Positions 7,668-15,430 of a stretch of 28,496 nucleotides of DNA are shown here, piece by piece. Source of the DNA: an uncultured Clostridia bacterium (GTDB lineage: Bacteria; Bacillota; Clostridia; Lachnospirales; Lachnospiraceae); the NCBI GenBank assembly GCA_946611595.1, contig CAMODY010000003.1, positions 1-28,496 of the forward strand, given 5' to 3'. Made by a program: the position numbers and the translations under genes. Position 1 is the first letter of the stretch; every line of letters starts with the position of its first letter. The notes under the pieces were generated by a model that worked only from the letters and a program-made list of their open reading frames with translations, ran no database searches and was not told the origin of the DNA.

Positions 7668-8524
7668 ATGTGATTTTGGCTGAAACCGCAGGATTTTGTT
7701 TTGGCGTAGAACGGGCGATCAAGCTTGTTCACGAACAGATCGAAAAAGCGGACGGGAAAAGAAAAATATTCACCTATGGTCCGATCATTCATAATGCAGA
7801 GGTCGTAAGAGAACTCGAGGAAAAAGGCGTTTTCAGTGTGGACGGACCGGAAGATTTTGAACGGATCAAGGGCTCCGTACTGATCATCCGATCACATGGT
7901 GTTTCCAGGGACATTTATGAAAAAGCAAAAGCGAAGGACATTGAAATCGTGGATGCGACTTGTCCGTTTGTTAAGAAAATCCACAATATCGTAGATGAGG
8001 AAAGTCTTAATGGTAAGCATATTGTTATCATCGGAGACAGAAATCATCCGGAAGTTGCAGGAATTATCGGCTGGGCTCATGGCGATGTGGATGTGCTTTT
8101 AAACGAGGACGAGGCAGAAAAATTTACGATGAATGAAAAAAAGCCGATTTGCGTGGTTGCGCAGACGACTTTTAACCTTATGAAGTTTCAATATATAGTT
8201 GAAATCATTGAAAAAAAAGGGTATGATATAAACGTTATAAATACGATTTGCAATGCGACGCAGGCTCGGCAGAAAGAAGCTGAGTCTGTTTCAAGGGCAG
8301 TAGATGCAATGATCGTCATCGGAGATCCGAAGAGTTCAAACACGCAGAAACTGTACGATATCTGCAAAACGTATTGTAAGGATACTTACTATATACAGAC
8401 AGTTAGAGATTTGGAACTCGCCAATCTGCAATCCGGTATTAGTGTAGGTATTACTGCCGGGGCCTCGACCCCAAACAATATTATTCAGGAGGTTTTTCTT
8501 AATGTCAGAGGAAAAAAGCTTTGA
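7664..8524 (+). CDS. ispH: 4-hydroxy-3-methylbut-2-enyl diphosphate reductase
   Basis: Last enzyme of the MEP isoprenoid pathway: reduces HMBPP to IPP and DMAPP using a 4Fe-4S cluster. The three cluster cysteines are present: C12 (GFCFGVERA), C100 (DATCPFVKK) and C196 (NTICNATQ). Substrate-binding residues are also visible: H43 (IHNAEVV), H78 (SHGV), H128-P-E130 (NHPEV; the Glu is the proton relay), T168 (QTTF) and SSNT, then ASTPNNIIQEV near the end. 286 aa is the usual stand-alone length. It overlaps cmk by 4 bp and the S1 gene by 23 bp in a different frame. In many clostridia these two domains are one fused protein; here they are separate. Confidence 0.97.
   Translation: MNVILAETAGFCFGVERAIKLVHEQIEKADGKRKIFTYGPIIHNAEVVRELEEKGVFSVDGPEDFERIKGSVLIIRSHGVSRDIYEKAKAKDIEIVDATCPFVKKIHNIVDEESLNGKHIVIIGDRNHPEVAGIIGWAHGDVDVLLNEDEAEKFTMNEKKPICVVAQTTFNLMKFQYIVEIIEKKGYDINVINTICNATQARQKEAESVSRAVDAMIVIGDPKSSNTQKLYDICKTYCKDTYYIQTVRDLELANLQSGISVGITAGASTPNNIIQEVFLNVRGKKL
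8487..8492 (+). promoter_or_regulatory. AGGAGG ribosome-binding site of the S1 gene inside ispH
   Basis: A full AGGAGG lies within the last codons of ispH, 9 nt before ATG 8502. It supports independent initiation of the S1 protein rather than expression as a fusion. Confidence 0.8.
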
Positions 8525-9695
8525 TCAGCTGATTGATGAATCAATCAAAACAATACGTGCGGGGGAGATTGTGGAAGGCACTGTTATATCTGTAAAGCCT
8601 GATGAAATTGTACTTAACATCGGATATAAGTCAGACGGAATCATCACAAAGGAAGAGTACACAAACGATTCTTCAGTGGATCTTACCACAGTCGTTTCTG
8701 TAGGAGATCCTTTAGAGGCTAAGATTCTTAAGGTTAATGACGGTGACGGACAGGTTGCTCTGTCATATAAGAGAATCAGTGAAGAAAAAGCAAACAAACG
8801 CGTAGAAGAAGCTTTCGAGAACAAAGAAGTTCTTACCGTTAAAGTTGAAAAGATCACTTCCGGTGGTCTGATCACTGGCTTTGAAGGTGCAAAGATCTTC
8901 GTTCCTGCAAGCCTTGTATCAGATACTTTCGAAAAAGATCTGAACAAATATCTTGATCAGGAAATCGAAATCGTTGTTACAGAATTCAATCCTCATAAGA
9001 GAAGAGTTATCGGTAACAGAAAGAAACTTTTAATCGCTGCAAAGAACGAAAGAGCAAAAGAGCTTCTTGAGACACTGCAGGTAAATGATATCGTTGAAGG
9101 TGATGTAAAATCCGTTACGTCCTTCGGTGCATTCATTGATCTTGGTGGTGTAGATGGTCTCCTTCATATTTCTGAAATGAGCTGGGGACGTGTTGATACT
9201 CCGAAGTCTCTGTTCAGCGTTGGCGATAAAGTACGCGTATTCATTAAAAATATTGAAGACGGAAAGATTGCACTCAGCTGCAAATTCCCGGATCAGAACC
9301 CATGGGTTCTTGCAAGAGATAAATATGCTCCGGGAACAATCGTAAGCGGAAAGGTTGCAAGAATGGCTGATTTTGGTGCATTCATCGAATTAGAGCCGGG
9401 TATTGATGCTCTTCTTCATGTTTCCCAGATCTCCAAGAAACATGTTAAGAAACCGGCAGACGTTCTTACAATCGGACAGATCATTGATGCAAAGGTTGTT
9501 GACTTCAAGGAAGAAGAGAAAAAGATCAGCCTGAGCAGAAGAGATTTTGAAGATGATCTTGTTCCGGATGAAGTACCGGAAGAAGAAGCTCCTGCTGAAG
9601 AAACCGCTGAAGCTCCTGTAGAGGAAGCTCCAGTTGAAGCACCGGCAGAAGAAGTTGCCCCGGAAGCACCGGCAGAGGAAGAAGCAGCTGAATAA
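8502..9695 (+). CDS. S1 RNA-binding domain protein (ribosomal protein S1-like)
   Basis: RNA-binding protein with four S1 (OB-fold) domains at about residues 20-90, 105-172, 190-258 and 275-346, followed by a low-complexity Ala/Glu/Pro tail (about 350-397). Domains 3 and 4 are the canonical ones (GDVKSVTSFGAFIDLGGVDGLLHISEMSW and the GKVARMADFGAFIELEPGIDALLHVSQIS block). Domains 1 and 2 match those of clostridial IspH-S1 fusion proteins. E. coli S1 has six domains; Firmicute S1 homologues commonly have four, and whether they are true ribosome components varies. It probably helps translation or RNA stability. It overlaps ispH by 23 bp and is followed by rsmD after 3 bp. The tail is encoded by imperfectly repetitive GAAGCTCC/GAAGCACC DNA. 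Confidence 0.9.
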   Translation: MSEEKSFDQLIDESIKTIRAGEIVEGTVISVKPDEIVLNIGYKSDGIITKEEYTNDSSVDLTTVVSVGDPLEAKILKVNDGDGQVALSYKRISEEKANKRVEEAFENKEVLTVKVEKITSGGLITGFEGAKIFVPASLVSDTFEKDLNKYLDQEIEIVVTEFNPHKRRVIGNRKKLLIAAKNERAKELLETLQVNDIVEGDVKSVTSFGAFIDLGGVDGLLHISEMSWGRVDTPKSLFSVGDKVRVFIKNIEDGKIALSCKFPDQNPWVLARDKYAPGTIVSGKVARMADFGAFIELEPGIDALLHVSQISKKHVKKPADVLTIGQIIDAKVVDFKEEEKKISLSRRDFEDDLVPDEVPEEEAPAEETAEAPVEEAPVEAPAEEVAPEAPAEEEAAE

Positions 9696-9698
9696 AGA

Positions 9699-10265
9699 AT
9701 GAGAGTTATTGCAGGAAAAGCCAGGAGATTGACTTTAAAGTCAACTCCTGGCTTAGATACAAGACCGACAATCGACCGCATCAAGGAAACTTTATTCAAT
9801 ATCATCAATCCAAGAATAGAAGGCTGCGCCTTTCTGGATTTGTTCAGTGGGTCCGGCAGCATTGGAATCGAGGCACTCAGCAGAGGAGCTCGTATTTCTT
9901 TTTTTGTAGAGAAGAATTCGAAAGCCGTTAAATGTATTAACGAGAATCTTGCATTCACAAAACTTGCCGATCAGGCTGTTGTAATGCAAAAGGCGGCACT
10001 CAGTGCAATCCATGAGCTTTCGTTAAAAAAATGCAAATTTGATCTGGTCTACATGGATCCTCCATATCATGCAGGGCTTGAAGAAGAAACGCTTACAGCG
10101 CTTGCATCTTCCGGGATCATCGATGAAGATTCTCTGATCATTGTTGAAGCAGATAAATATACTACATTGGATTTTCTTGATAACTTAGGCTTTGAAATTA
10201 TCAGAGAGAAAGTATACAAGACCAATAAACATTTTTTTATACAGCTCGGAGGAATTGAAAAATGA
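9699..10265 (+). CDS. rsmD: 16S rRNA (guanine(966)-N2)-methyltransferase RsmD
   Basis: SAM-dependent methyltransferase modifying G966 (E. coli numbering) of 16S rRNA during 30S assembly. The N-terminus MRVIAGKARR...TRPTIDRIKETLFNI is the family signature. The SAM motif is FLDLFSGSGSIGIEALSRGA (about residues 47-66) and the catalytic NPPY-type motif is present as YMDPPYHAG (about 119-127). 188 aa is normal. There is no good SD within the 3-bp gap after the S1 gene, so translation is probably coupled. Codons 7-19 form a near-perfect palindrome (separate entry). It overlaps coaD by 4 bp (ATGA). Confidence 0.95.
   Translation: MRVIAGKARRLTLKSTPGLDTRPTIDRIKETLFNIINPRIEGCAFLDLFSGSGSIGIEALSRGARISFFVEKNSKAVKCINENLAFTKLADQAVVMQKAALSAIHELSLKKCKFDLVYMDPPYHAGLEEETLTALASSGIIDEDSLIIVEADKYTTLDFLDNLGFEIIREKVYKTNKHFFIQLGGIEK
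9718..9754 (+). repeat. 37-nt near-perfect inverted repeat in the start of rsmD
   Basis: Left arm AAGCCAGGAG then a bulged A (9728) then TTGACTTT; right arm AAAGTCAA then CTCCTGGCTT. Eighteen Watson-Crick pairs are possible with a single bulged base and, formally, no loop. It is inside the coding sequence, about 20 nt after the ATG, and is not followed by a U-tract, so it is not an ordinary terminator. Confidence 0.85.
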
Positions 10266-10753
10266 AAAAAAAGGCTATTTATCCGGGAACCTTTGATCCG
10301 GTAACATATGGCCATATTGATATTATTCAGCGTTCGGCGGAAATGGTAGATGAACTTATCGTTGGCGTGCTGACCAACAAAGGGAAGTCCCCGCTTTTTA
10401 CTCCGGATGAGAGAGTAGAGATGCTCAAAGATGCAGTGAAGGATATCCCAAATGTCAAAGTCCTTGCTTTTGACGGCCTGCTCATCGAGTTTGCAAAAAA
10501 GCAAAAGGCAACGATCATTATCAGAGGTCTTCGTGCGGTTACAGACTTTGAGTACGAGCTGCAGATGTCCCAGACAAACAGAGTATTAAATCCTAAGGTT
10601 GATACCATCTTCCTTACTACTTCTTTGAAATGGGCATATTTAAGCTCAAGTACGGTAAAAGAAGTAGCAGCATTCGGTGGTGATATTTCAAAATTTGTAC
10701 CTAAAAAAGTGGCAAGAAAAGTGATTGCCAGATATTCCTTAAATAAAAAATAA
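10262..10753 (+). CDS. coaD: Pantetheine-phosphate adenylyltransferase
   Basis: Transfers AMP from ATP to 4'-phosphopantetheine, giving dephospho-CoA, the penultimate step of CoA synthesis. The nucleotidyltransferase motif AIYPGTFDPVTYGHIDII is at residues 5-22 with catalytic H18. Further family blocks are GKSPLFTPDERVEML, IIIRGLRAVTDFEYELQM and the C-terminal SSSTVKEVA (the ISSTxVRE position). 163 aa is standard. The rsmD-coaD order is widely conserved in Firmicutes (B. subtilis ylbH-ylbI). The start overlaps the rsmD stop by 4 bp; the coiled-coil gene follows after 15 bp. Confidence 0.97.
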   Translation: MKKKAIYPGTFDPVTYGHIDIIQRSAEMVDELIVGVLTNKGKSPLFTPDERVEMLKDAVKDIPNVKVLAFDGLLIEFAKKQKATIIIRGLRAVTDFEYELQMSQTNRVLNPKVDTIFLTTSLKWAYLSSSTVKEVAAFGGDISKFVPKKVARKVIARYSLNKK

Positions 10754-10768
10754 TCGGAGAAGAGAACA

Positions 10769-11593
10769 ATGAGCAAGATTGAACAGATTATTGCGGAGAT
10801 TGAAGAGTTTATCGATGGATGTAAGTATCAGACTTTATCTAATACGAAGATCATCGTTAATAGAGACGAGCTGGAAGAGCTTCTTGCAGACTTAAAGCAC
10901 TGCATTCCTGATGAGATTAAAAAATATCAGAGAATTATTGCAAACAGAGATGCGATTCTTAAAGATGCGCAGGATAAATCTGATGAAATGGTCCGCAAGG
11001 CAAATGAAATGACTTCCACACTTGTTTCTGAGCATGAGATCATGCAGCAGGCATTTAAAGAGGCAAATGCTGTTATTGAAGATGCAACTGCAAAAGCAGG
11101 AACGATCTTAGATAAAGCAACTACTGAAGCAAACGAAGTCAGACGTGCAGCTATGAAATATACGGATGATTCTCTTGCAAATATTCAGGAAATCTTATCC
11201 AGCTCCATCGAGGGCATGACTGTTAAATATGATGCACTGATCCGTTCTTTAGAGTCCAGTCTGGATATTACAACCCAGAACCGTAAAGCGCTTCATAATA
11301 CACCTGCTCCGGAACCGGCAAAGCCGGCACCTGTTGTACAGGAAGAGCCACAGTATTTTGAAAATGACAATTACGACGACTTTGAAGGCTTCGATGAGGG
11401 ATATGAGATCTATCCGGAAGAAGAGGATAACACCCCTTATGAAGAGCCAATCTACGGAAAACATAATCCGGCGAAGATGACGATCGAGGATGCTTTATAT
11501 AAAGGAGATGTCGATGCCAGCGAGTTCACACAGCCGCCGAGTAACGATGTTGAAGAGATAACCGATTTCAACTTAGACATCAGTGATTTTTAA
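10769..11593 (+). CDS. Uncharacterised acidic coiled-coil protein (DivIVA-like or 'ATPase subunit H'-like annotation)
   Basis: I do not recognise a characterised function. The 274-aa protein starts MSKIEQIIAEIEEFIDGCK, then a predominantly helical, heptad-compatible region (about residues 20-180) containing KEANAVIEDATAKAGTIL and KATTEANEVRRAAMKY, typical of long coiled coils and reminiscent of DivIVA/GpsB-type or V-ATPase-stalk proteins. Residues about 185-274 are a Pro- and Asp/Glu-rich, probably disordered tail (PAPEPAKPAPVV; EEPQYFENDNYDDFEGFDEG) ending in EITDFNLDISDF. No signal peptide or membrane segment is seen. The GGAGAAGAG SD is good. It is the last gene before a strong terminator, next to coaD; homologous neighbours of coaD in related clostridia carry similar vague labels. 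A scaffold role is conceivable but unproven. Confidence 0.75.
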   Translation: MSKIEQIIAEIEEFIDGCKYQTLSNTKIIVNRDELEELLADLKHCIPDEIKKYQRIIANRDAILKDAQDKSDEMVRKANEMTSTLVSEHEIMQQAFKEANAVIEDATAKAGTILDKATTEANEVRRAAMKYTDDSLANIQEILSSSIEGMTVKYDALIRSLESSLDITTQNRKALHNTPAPEPAKPAPVVQEEPQYFENDNYDDFEGFDEGYEIYPEEEDNTPYEEPIYGKHNPAKMTIEDALYKGDVDASEFTQPPSNDVEEITDFNLDISDF

Positions 11594-11605
11594 GTAATGA
11601 GAAAA

Positions 11606-11634
11606 ACGCCAGGTGAAACGCCTGGCGTATTTTA
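11606..11634 (+). terminator. Rho-independent terminator after the coiled-coil gene
   Basis: ACGCCAGGTG (11606-11615), loop AAA, CGCCTGGCGT (11619-11628): ten pairs with one G-U, followed by ATTTTAAA. It lies 13 nt after the stop codon and ends the transcript that runs from the envelope genes. Confidence 0.88.
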
Positions 11635-11696
11635 AATACTGTGAAATGGAATAAAGAAATTTGTTTTAATTTCACTTTTCAGAAAAGAGGACAACA

Positions 11697-13133
11697 ATGA
11701 GAACGACAGCATTAGAAGAATTTAAGAAAATCAGCGCAGTTCCGAGAAGGTCTTATTATAATGAGAAGATCGTGGCTTTTTGCCTGGAGCATGCGAAGGA
11801 ATTAGGGCTTGAGACCTACTATGATGAAAAAAATATGAATGTTCTGATCCGCAGACCTGCAGCAAAAGGAAAAGAGGATCATCCGGGCATTGTACTTCAG
11901 GGGCACCTCGATATGGTAGAACAGACAGATCCGGACATTCAGCATGACTGGGACAACGATGGGCTTGAACTGGTCATCGACGGAGATACGCTGAGTGCAA
12001 ATGGTACGACACTTGGAGCAGACAATGGAGTTGCGGCGGCAATCGCTTTTGCACTTCTTCAGGATGAAACGCTTCAAAATCCACCGCTTGAAGTATTGCT
12101 TACTACGAATGAAGAGGTTGGAATGGACAGTGTCAAAGATGCGGATCTATCCTACCTTAAAGGAAAATATCTCTTCAATTTAGATGGCGGTGAAGAAGGC
12201 TGCTTCGTTACAGGATGCTGCGGAGGACAGACTCTTAAGATCAGTATCCCAGAGGAAAGAGAAGATGTAAGCGGCAGCGCATACACACTTACTGTGACTG
12301 GACTTAACGGCGGACATTCCGGTATTGAGATCGGAACCGAGCGCGCTAATGCAATTAAACTGTTAGGCCAGCTCCTTTTTGATCTATCTAAAAAATACAA
12401 TGTATATATTGCGGATATTACGGCGGAAGGCAAGGATAATGCAATTTCGAAAGAGGCATGCTGTGACATTATCATCAAAGATGTACATGATGCAGCTTCG
12501 GTAGGCATGCTGCTTTCAGAAAGTGAGAAGAAACTCCAGAAGATCTTCCGTATGGCAGATACTGGTCTTAAAGTAAAATTTGATGCCAAAGGAAATACGG
12601 AAAACTGCAAAGCCTATACACTTGAGCAGAGCAAAAAGATTGTTGCTTTATTGGAAAACCTCCCGTTTGGCGTTTTACACCATGACCAGAGTCTTGATGG
12701 CAATATCGAAACTTCCTGCAACTTAGGATTGATTGAAAAAGATGATCATCAAAATGCAATTGTTGCTTCTATCCGAAGCTCCGTTGCAGAAAGGATCACA
12801 GAAGTTGCAGATAGCATCAAAGCACTTGCATCACTTTGCGGAGCAAGCGTGGAAAGTGACGGAAAAGCATATCCTGCATGGCTGCCGGATCCATCCTCTC
12901 CGTTGATCCCGCTCTTTAAGAATAAGTATAAAGAGATGTACGGAAAGGAAGCGTCTGCAGGTCCGATCCATGCCGGCCTTGAATGCGGCTATATCTTATT
13001 AAACTCAAATCTCGAAGCTGCGATTTCAACAGGACCTGATATTTCGAATGAACATACTACAAAAGAATCCTTGTCCATCGGATCTTTAGAGAGAACTTAC
13101 GAATTTATTAAGGCAGTGATCGAGAGCGTATGA
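11697..13133 (+). CDS. pepD: Aminoacyl-histidine dipeptidase (M20 family, PepD)
   Basis: Zinc-dependent cytosolic peptidase that cleaves Xaa-His and other dipeptides. The M20 metal motifs are complete: QGHLDMV (H70, D72), GTTLGADNG (D109), NEEVGMDS (E139/E140), NLDGGEEG (D163) and the late IHAGLECG histidine (about residue 424). The lid/dimerisation domain contains GLNGGHSGIEIG. 478 aa is usual for PepD. AGAGGA lies 5 nt before the ATG. It follows a terminator and therefore needs its own promoter, which I could not place confidently. A 7-bp inverted repeat (GTGAAAT 11641-11647 and ATTTCAC 11669-11675) lies in the upstream gap. The stop overlaps the next start (ATGA). Confidence 0.95.
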   Translation: MRTTALEEFKKISAVPRRSYYNEKIVAFCLEHAKELGLETYYDEKNMNVLIRRPAAKGKEDHPGIVLQGHLDMVEQTDPDIQHDWDNDGLELVIDGDTLSANGTTLGADNGVAAAIAFALLQDETLQNPPLEVLLTTNEEVGMDSVKDADLSYLKGKYLFNLDGGEEGCFVTGCCGGQTLKISIPEEREDVSGSAYTLTVTGLNGGHSGIEIGTERANAIKLLGQLLFDLSKKYNVYIADITAEGKDNAISKEACCDIIIKDVHDAASVGMLLSESEKKLQKIFRMADTGLKVKFDAKGNTENCKAYTLEQSKKIVALLENLPFGVLHHDQSLDGNIETSCNLGLIEKDDHQNAIVASIRSSVAERITEVADSIKALASLCGASVESDGKAYPAWLPDPSSPLIPLFKNKYKEMYGKEASAGPIHAGLECGYILLNSNLEAAISTGPDISNEHTTKESLSIGSLERTYEFIKAVIESV

Positions 13134-13927
13134 GATTTTTAAATATAGCAAGTGGCAGTACAGGAAATGTCACTTATATCGGAAGCGACCATACGCATAT
13201 TCTGGTTGATAGCGGTATCAGCAGGAAGCGGATACTTGCAGGTTTAAATGAAGCAGGACTAACGCTTCAGGATATCGATGCGATCCTGATCACGCATGAG
13301 CACATGGATCATATCTCTTCACTTGGTGTTTTAGAACGGACTAGGGAGATTCCGGTTTATGCATCTGAAGGAACGATCCGGGAAATATTACGGTCAAACA
13401 GTATCGGAAACTTCAACACAGATGTTTTACACAGTGTCAAAATTGACACAGCGTTTGAAATAGGGGACCTTAAGATAAAGCCGTTAAAGGTCGATCATGA
13501 TGCAAAAGAGCCGGTGTGCTACCGTATCGAGCAAGGCACTAAAAGCTGCGCGATCGTAACTGACCTTGGGGAATATAACGAGTATCTCATGGAAAACTTA
13601 AAAGGACTGGATCTTTTGATGCTGGAGTCCAACCATGATATCAGGATGCTCGAGACCGGCCCGTATCCATATCCGCTCAAGATGAGGATCCTTGGAAAAT
13701 ACGGACATTTGTCAAATGAGAATTCCGGAGAGTTTTTATCGAAACTGCTGCATGATGATATCCGGCATATTCTGCTTGGACATATCAGCAGGGAAAATAA
13801 TACCAGGGAACTTGCCAAACTGGCAGTTGAAAATGAGGTAGATGCCGCAGATAATAAATATAAAGCAGGGGATTTTGAAATTAAAACGCTCAGACATGAT
13901 GCGGCTTCAGAAATCTTAGAAGTATAA
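13130..13927 (+). CDS. MBL-fold metallo-hydrolase, WalJ/YycJ-like
   Basis: Metallo-beta-lactamase-fold hydrolase of 265 aa, close in plan to WalJ/YycJ, a proposed 5'-3' exonuclease linked to mismatch repair and the WalKR operon in Bacilli. The N-terminus MRFLNIASGSTGNVTYIG is typical; THEHMDH gives the HxHxDH metal motif (H56, H58, D60, H61). LLMLESNHD and LSNENSGEFL in the C-terminal half are family blocks, as is ILLGHISRENN. It is not beside walKR here but is coupled to pepD by a 4-bp overlap and precedes tmcAL by 12 bp. Family assignment is good; activity is inferred. Confidence 0.88.
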   Translation: MRFLNIASGSTGNVTYIGSDHTHILVDSGISRKRILAGLNEAGLTLQDIDAILITHEHMDHISSLGVLERTREIPVYASEGTIREILRSNSIGNFNTDVLHSVKIDTAFEIGDLKIKPLKVDHDAKEPVCYRIEQGTKSCAIVTDLGEYNEYLMENLKGLDLLMLESNHDIRMLETGPYPYPLKMRILGKYGHLSNENSGEFLSKLLHDDIRHILLGHISRENNTRELAKLAVENEVDAADNKYKAGDFEIKTLRHDAASEILEV

Positions 13928-13939
13928 AGGAGACAGCGT

Positions 13940-15217
13940 ATGAAGGTTACAGGAATCATTGCAGAATACAATCCGTTCCACAATGGACATGAATATCATA
14001 TTCAAAAGAGCAAGGAACGTTTAAAGAGCGATTATACGATCGTCGTTATGAGCGGCAACTATGTACAAAGAGGCGCTCCGACGATCATTGATAAATATTC
14101 AAGAGCAGAGATGGCACTTCGTGCCGGCGCAGATCTTGTTCTGGAACTGCCGACCTGCTTTGCAACAGCAAGCGCTGAGTATTTTGCATATGGCGGAGTC
14201 GCAATCTTAGATAAGCTGAATCTGGTTAGTGATCTTTGCTTCGGAACAGAAAGTCTTGATGTTTTAGATCCGCAGGATTCTTCTGAGCAGGTTGATGAGG
14301 CCGTCCGTGATCTTACCGGCCAGTTTGGAAAGATTGCTGATATCTTAGTCGATGAGCCGGAAGAGTTTAAAGAAGTTTTAAAACAGGGACTTAGAGAAGG
14401 ATTAAGCCATGCAGCTGCAAGATCAAAAGCTGTCGGTGAGATCCTTGGAGAAGCGTATGTAACTGTCATGGAAACGTCGAACAATATTTTAGGCGTTGAA
14501 TACATGAAGGCGATCAGAAAACTCGGAAGTTCCATTAAACCGGATCCGGTACCGAGAAGACTTTCCAGCCATAATGACATGACGATCAACGAAGGCTTTT
14601 CTTCTGCAACGGCAATCAGAAATGCAATCTATAATAAATATGATATGCACGCATTAGGCTCAACGGTTCCGGAATATGCCCTTGAAATCTTAATGGACCG
14701 CTATCTGGTTTCATTCCCGATCTTCCGCGATGATTTTTCACTTGTTCTCGGAACAGAACTCTTAAAAGCGAAAGAAAGTGCAGATCTTACAAAGTACTTT
14801 GGTGTGTCGGAAGATCTTGCAAACCGAATTTTAAATCTCAGAGATGATTTTAAGACCTTTGTTGAATTCAAGGACGAAATTGCGACTAAGAATATCAACA
14901 GAGCTACATCGAGCAGAGCACTTATGCACATTGCGCTTGGAATCACTGATGCAGATATGCAGGATATGTACAATAAAGACAGTATCAAATATGTAAAAGT
15001 CTTAGGCTTCAGAGAAGAGTCAAAAGCGCTTTTAACGGAACTTAAGAAGTCTGCAGATGTGAAACTGGTTACAAAACTGGCGGACGCTGTTCGCGAAGGG
15101 GCAGATAAGATGCTTCTTCAGAACATTGAAGCGGACAGAATGTACCGGATGGTTGCAATGAACAAGTTTGGCGAGAATCTCAAAAATCCATTCAGCGAGG
15201 AAATAGTTATTATATAA
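13940..15217 (+). CDS. tmcAL: tRNA(Met) cytidine acetate ligase TmcAL (formerly YlbM)
   Basis: Catalyses ATP-dependent acetylation of the wobble cytidine (C34) of elongator tRNA-Met to ac4C, using free acetate rather than acetyl-CoA. The HUP-fold nucleotidyltransferase start VTGIIAEYNPFHNGHEYHI (HxxH-type motif around residues 14-17), VVMSGNYVQRGAPTIIDKY, the RAEMALRAGADLVLELP block and FATASAEYFAYGGV are all characteristic. 425 aa is about normal. The AAGGAG SD is 7 nt upstream of the ATG. It is the gene directly upstream of pta-ackA, i.e. next to the pathway that makes its substrate acetate. Confidence 0.93.
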   Translation: MKVTGIIAEYNPFHNGHEYHIQKSKERLKSDYTIVVMSGNYVQRGAPTIIDKYSRAEMALRAGADLVLELPTCFATASAEYFAYGGVAILDKLNLVSDLCFGTESLDVLDPQDSSEQVDEAVRDLTGQFGKIADILVDEPEEFKEVLKQGLREGLSHAAARSKAVGEILGEAYVTVMETSNNILGVEYMKAIRKLGSSIKPDPVPRRLSSHNDMTINEGFSSATAIRNAIYNKYDMHALGSTVPEYALEILMDRYLVSFPIFRDDFSLVLGTELLKAKESADLTKYFGVSEDLANRILNLRDDFKTFVEFKDEIATKNINRATSSRALMHIALGITDADMQDMYNKDSIKYVKVLGFREESKALLTELKKSADVKLVTKLADAVREGADKMLLQNIEADRMYRMVAMNKFGENLKNPFSEEIVII

Positions 15218-15267
15218 CGCGTATAACAACTAGAGTGAATATAACAAGCATAACGAGTGGAACAAAA
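15214..15267 (+). repeat. Degenerate 9-bp tandem repeat, ATAACnnnn
   Basis: ATAAC begins at 15214, 15223, 15241 and 15250, all in 9-bp register; the units at 15232 (AGAGTGAAT) and 15259 (GGAACAAAA) are degenerate. The array begins in the last codons of tmcAL and ends about 57 bp before the pta -35 element. Confidence 0.5.
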
Positions 15268-15324
15268 GAGAAAACGCCTGTACTTTAGTCAAAAAATTGT
15301 ATAGGAAAAAATACATCTTTGAGG

Positions 15325-15352
15325 TTGAAATTGCCTTACAAATGTATACAAT
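15325..15352 (+). promoter_or_regulatory. Sigma-A-type promoter of pta-ackA
   Basis: TTGAAA (15325-15330), 16-nt spacer, TACAAT (15347-15352), giving a start near 15359. The -10 overlaps an 8-bp palindrome TGTATACA (15343-15350). This and the position upstream of pta support it. Confidence 0.7.
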
Positions 15353-15379
15353 GTAGAGGACGCAAAAAGGACAATTTAA

Positions 15380-15406
15380 GAACTCACGGAGCAATGCCGT
15401 GAGTTC
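15380..15406 (+). other. Leader hairpin of pta
   Basis: GAACTCACGG (15380-15389), 7-nt loop, CCGTGAGTTC (15397-15406): ten perfect pairs. No U-tract follows and the pta SD is only about 7 nt downstream, so an mRNA-stabilising or translation-modulating role is more plausible than termination. Confidence 0.7.
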
Positions 15407-15430
15407 ATTCATGAAAGGATGAAGATCATC

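Noticed and set aside
9585..9692. Repetitive GAAGCTCC/GAAGCACC DNA as a tandem-repeat locus
   Set aside because: It is in frame and simply encodes the Ala/Glu/Pro-rich tail of the S1 protein; units are irregular.
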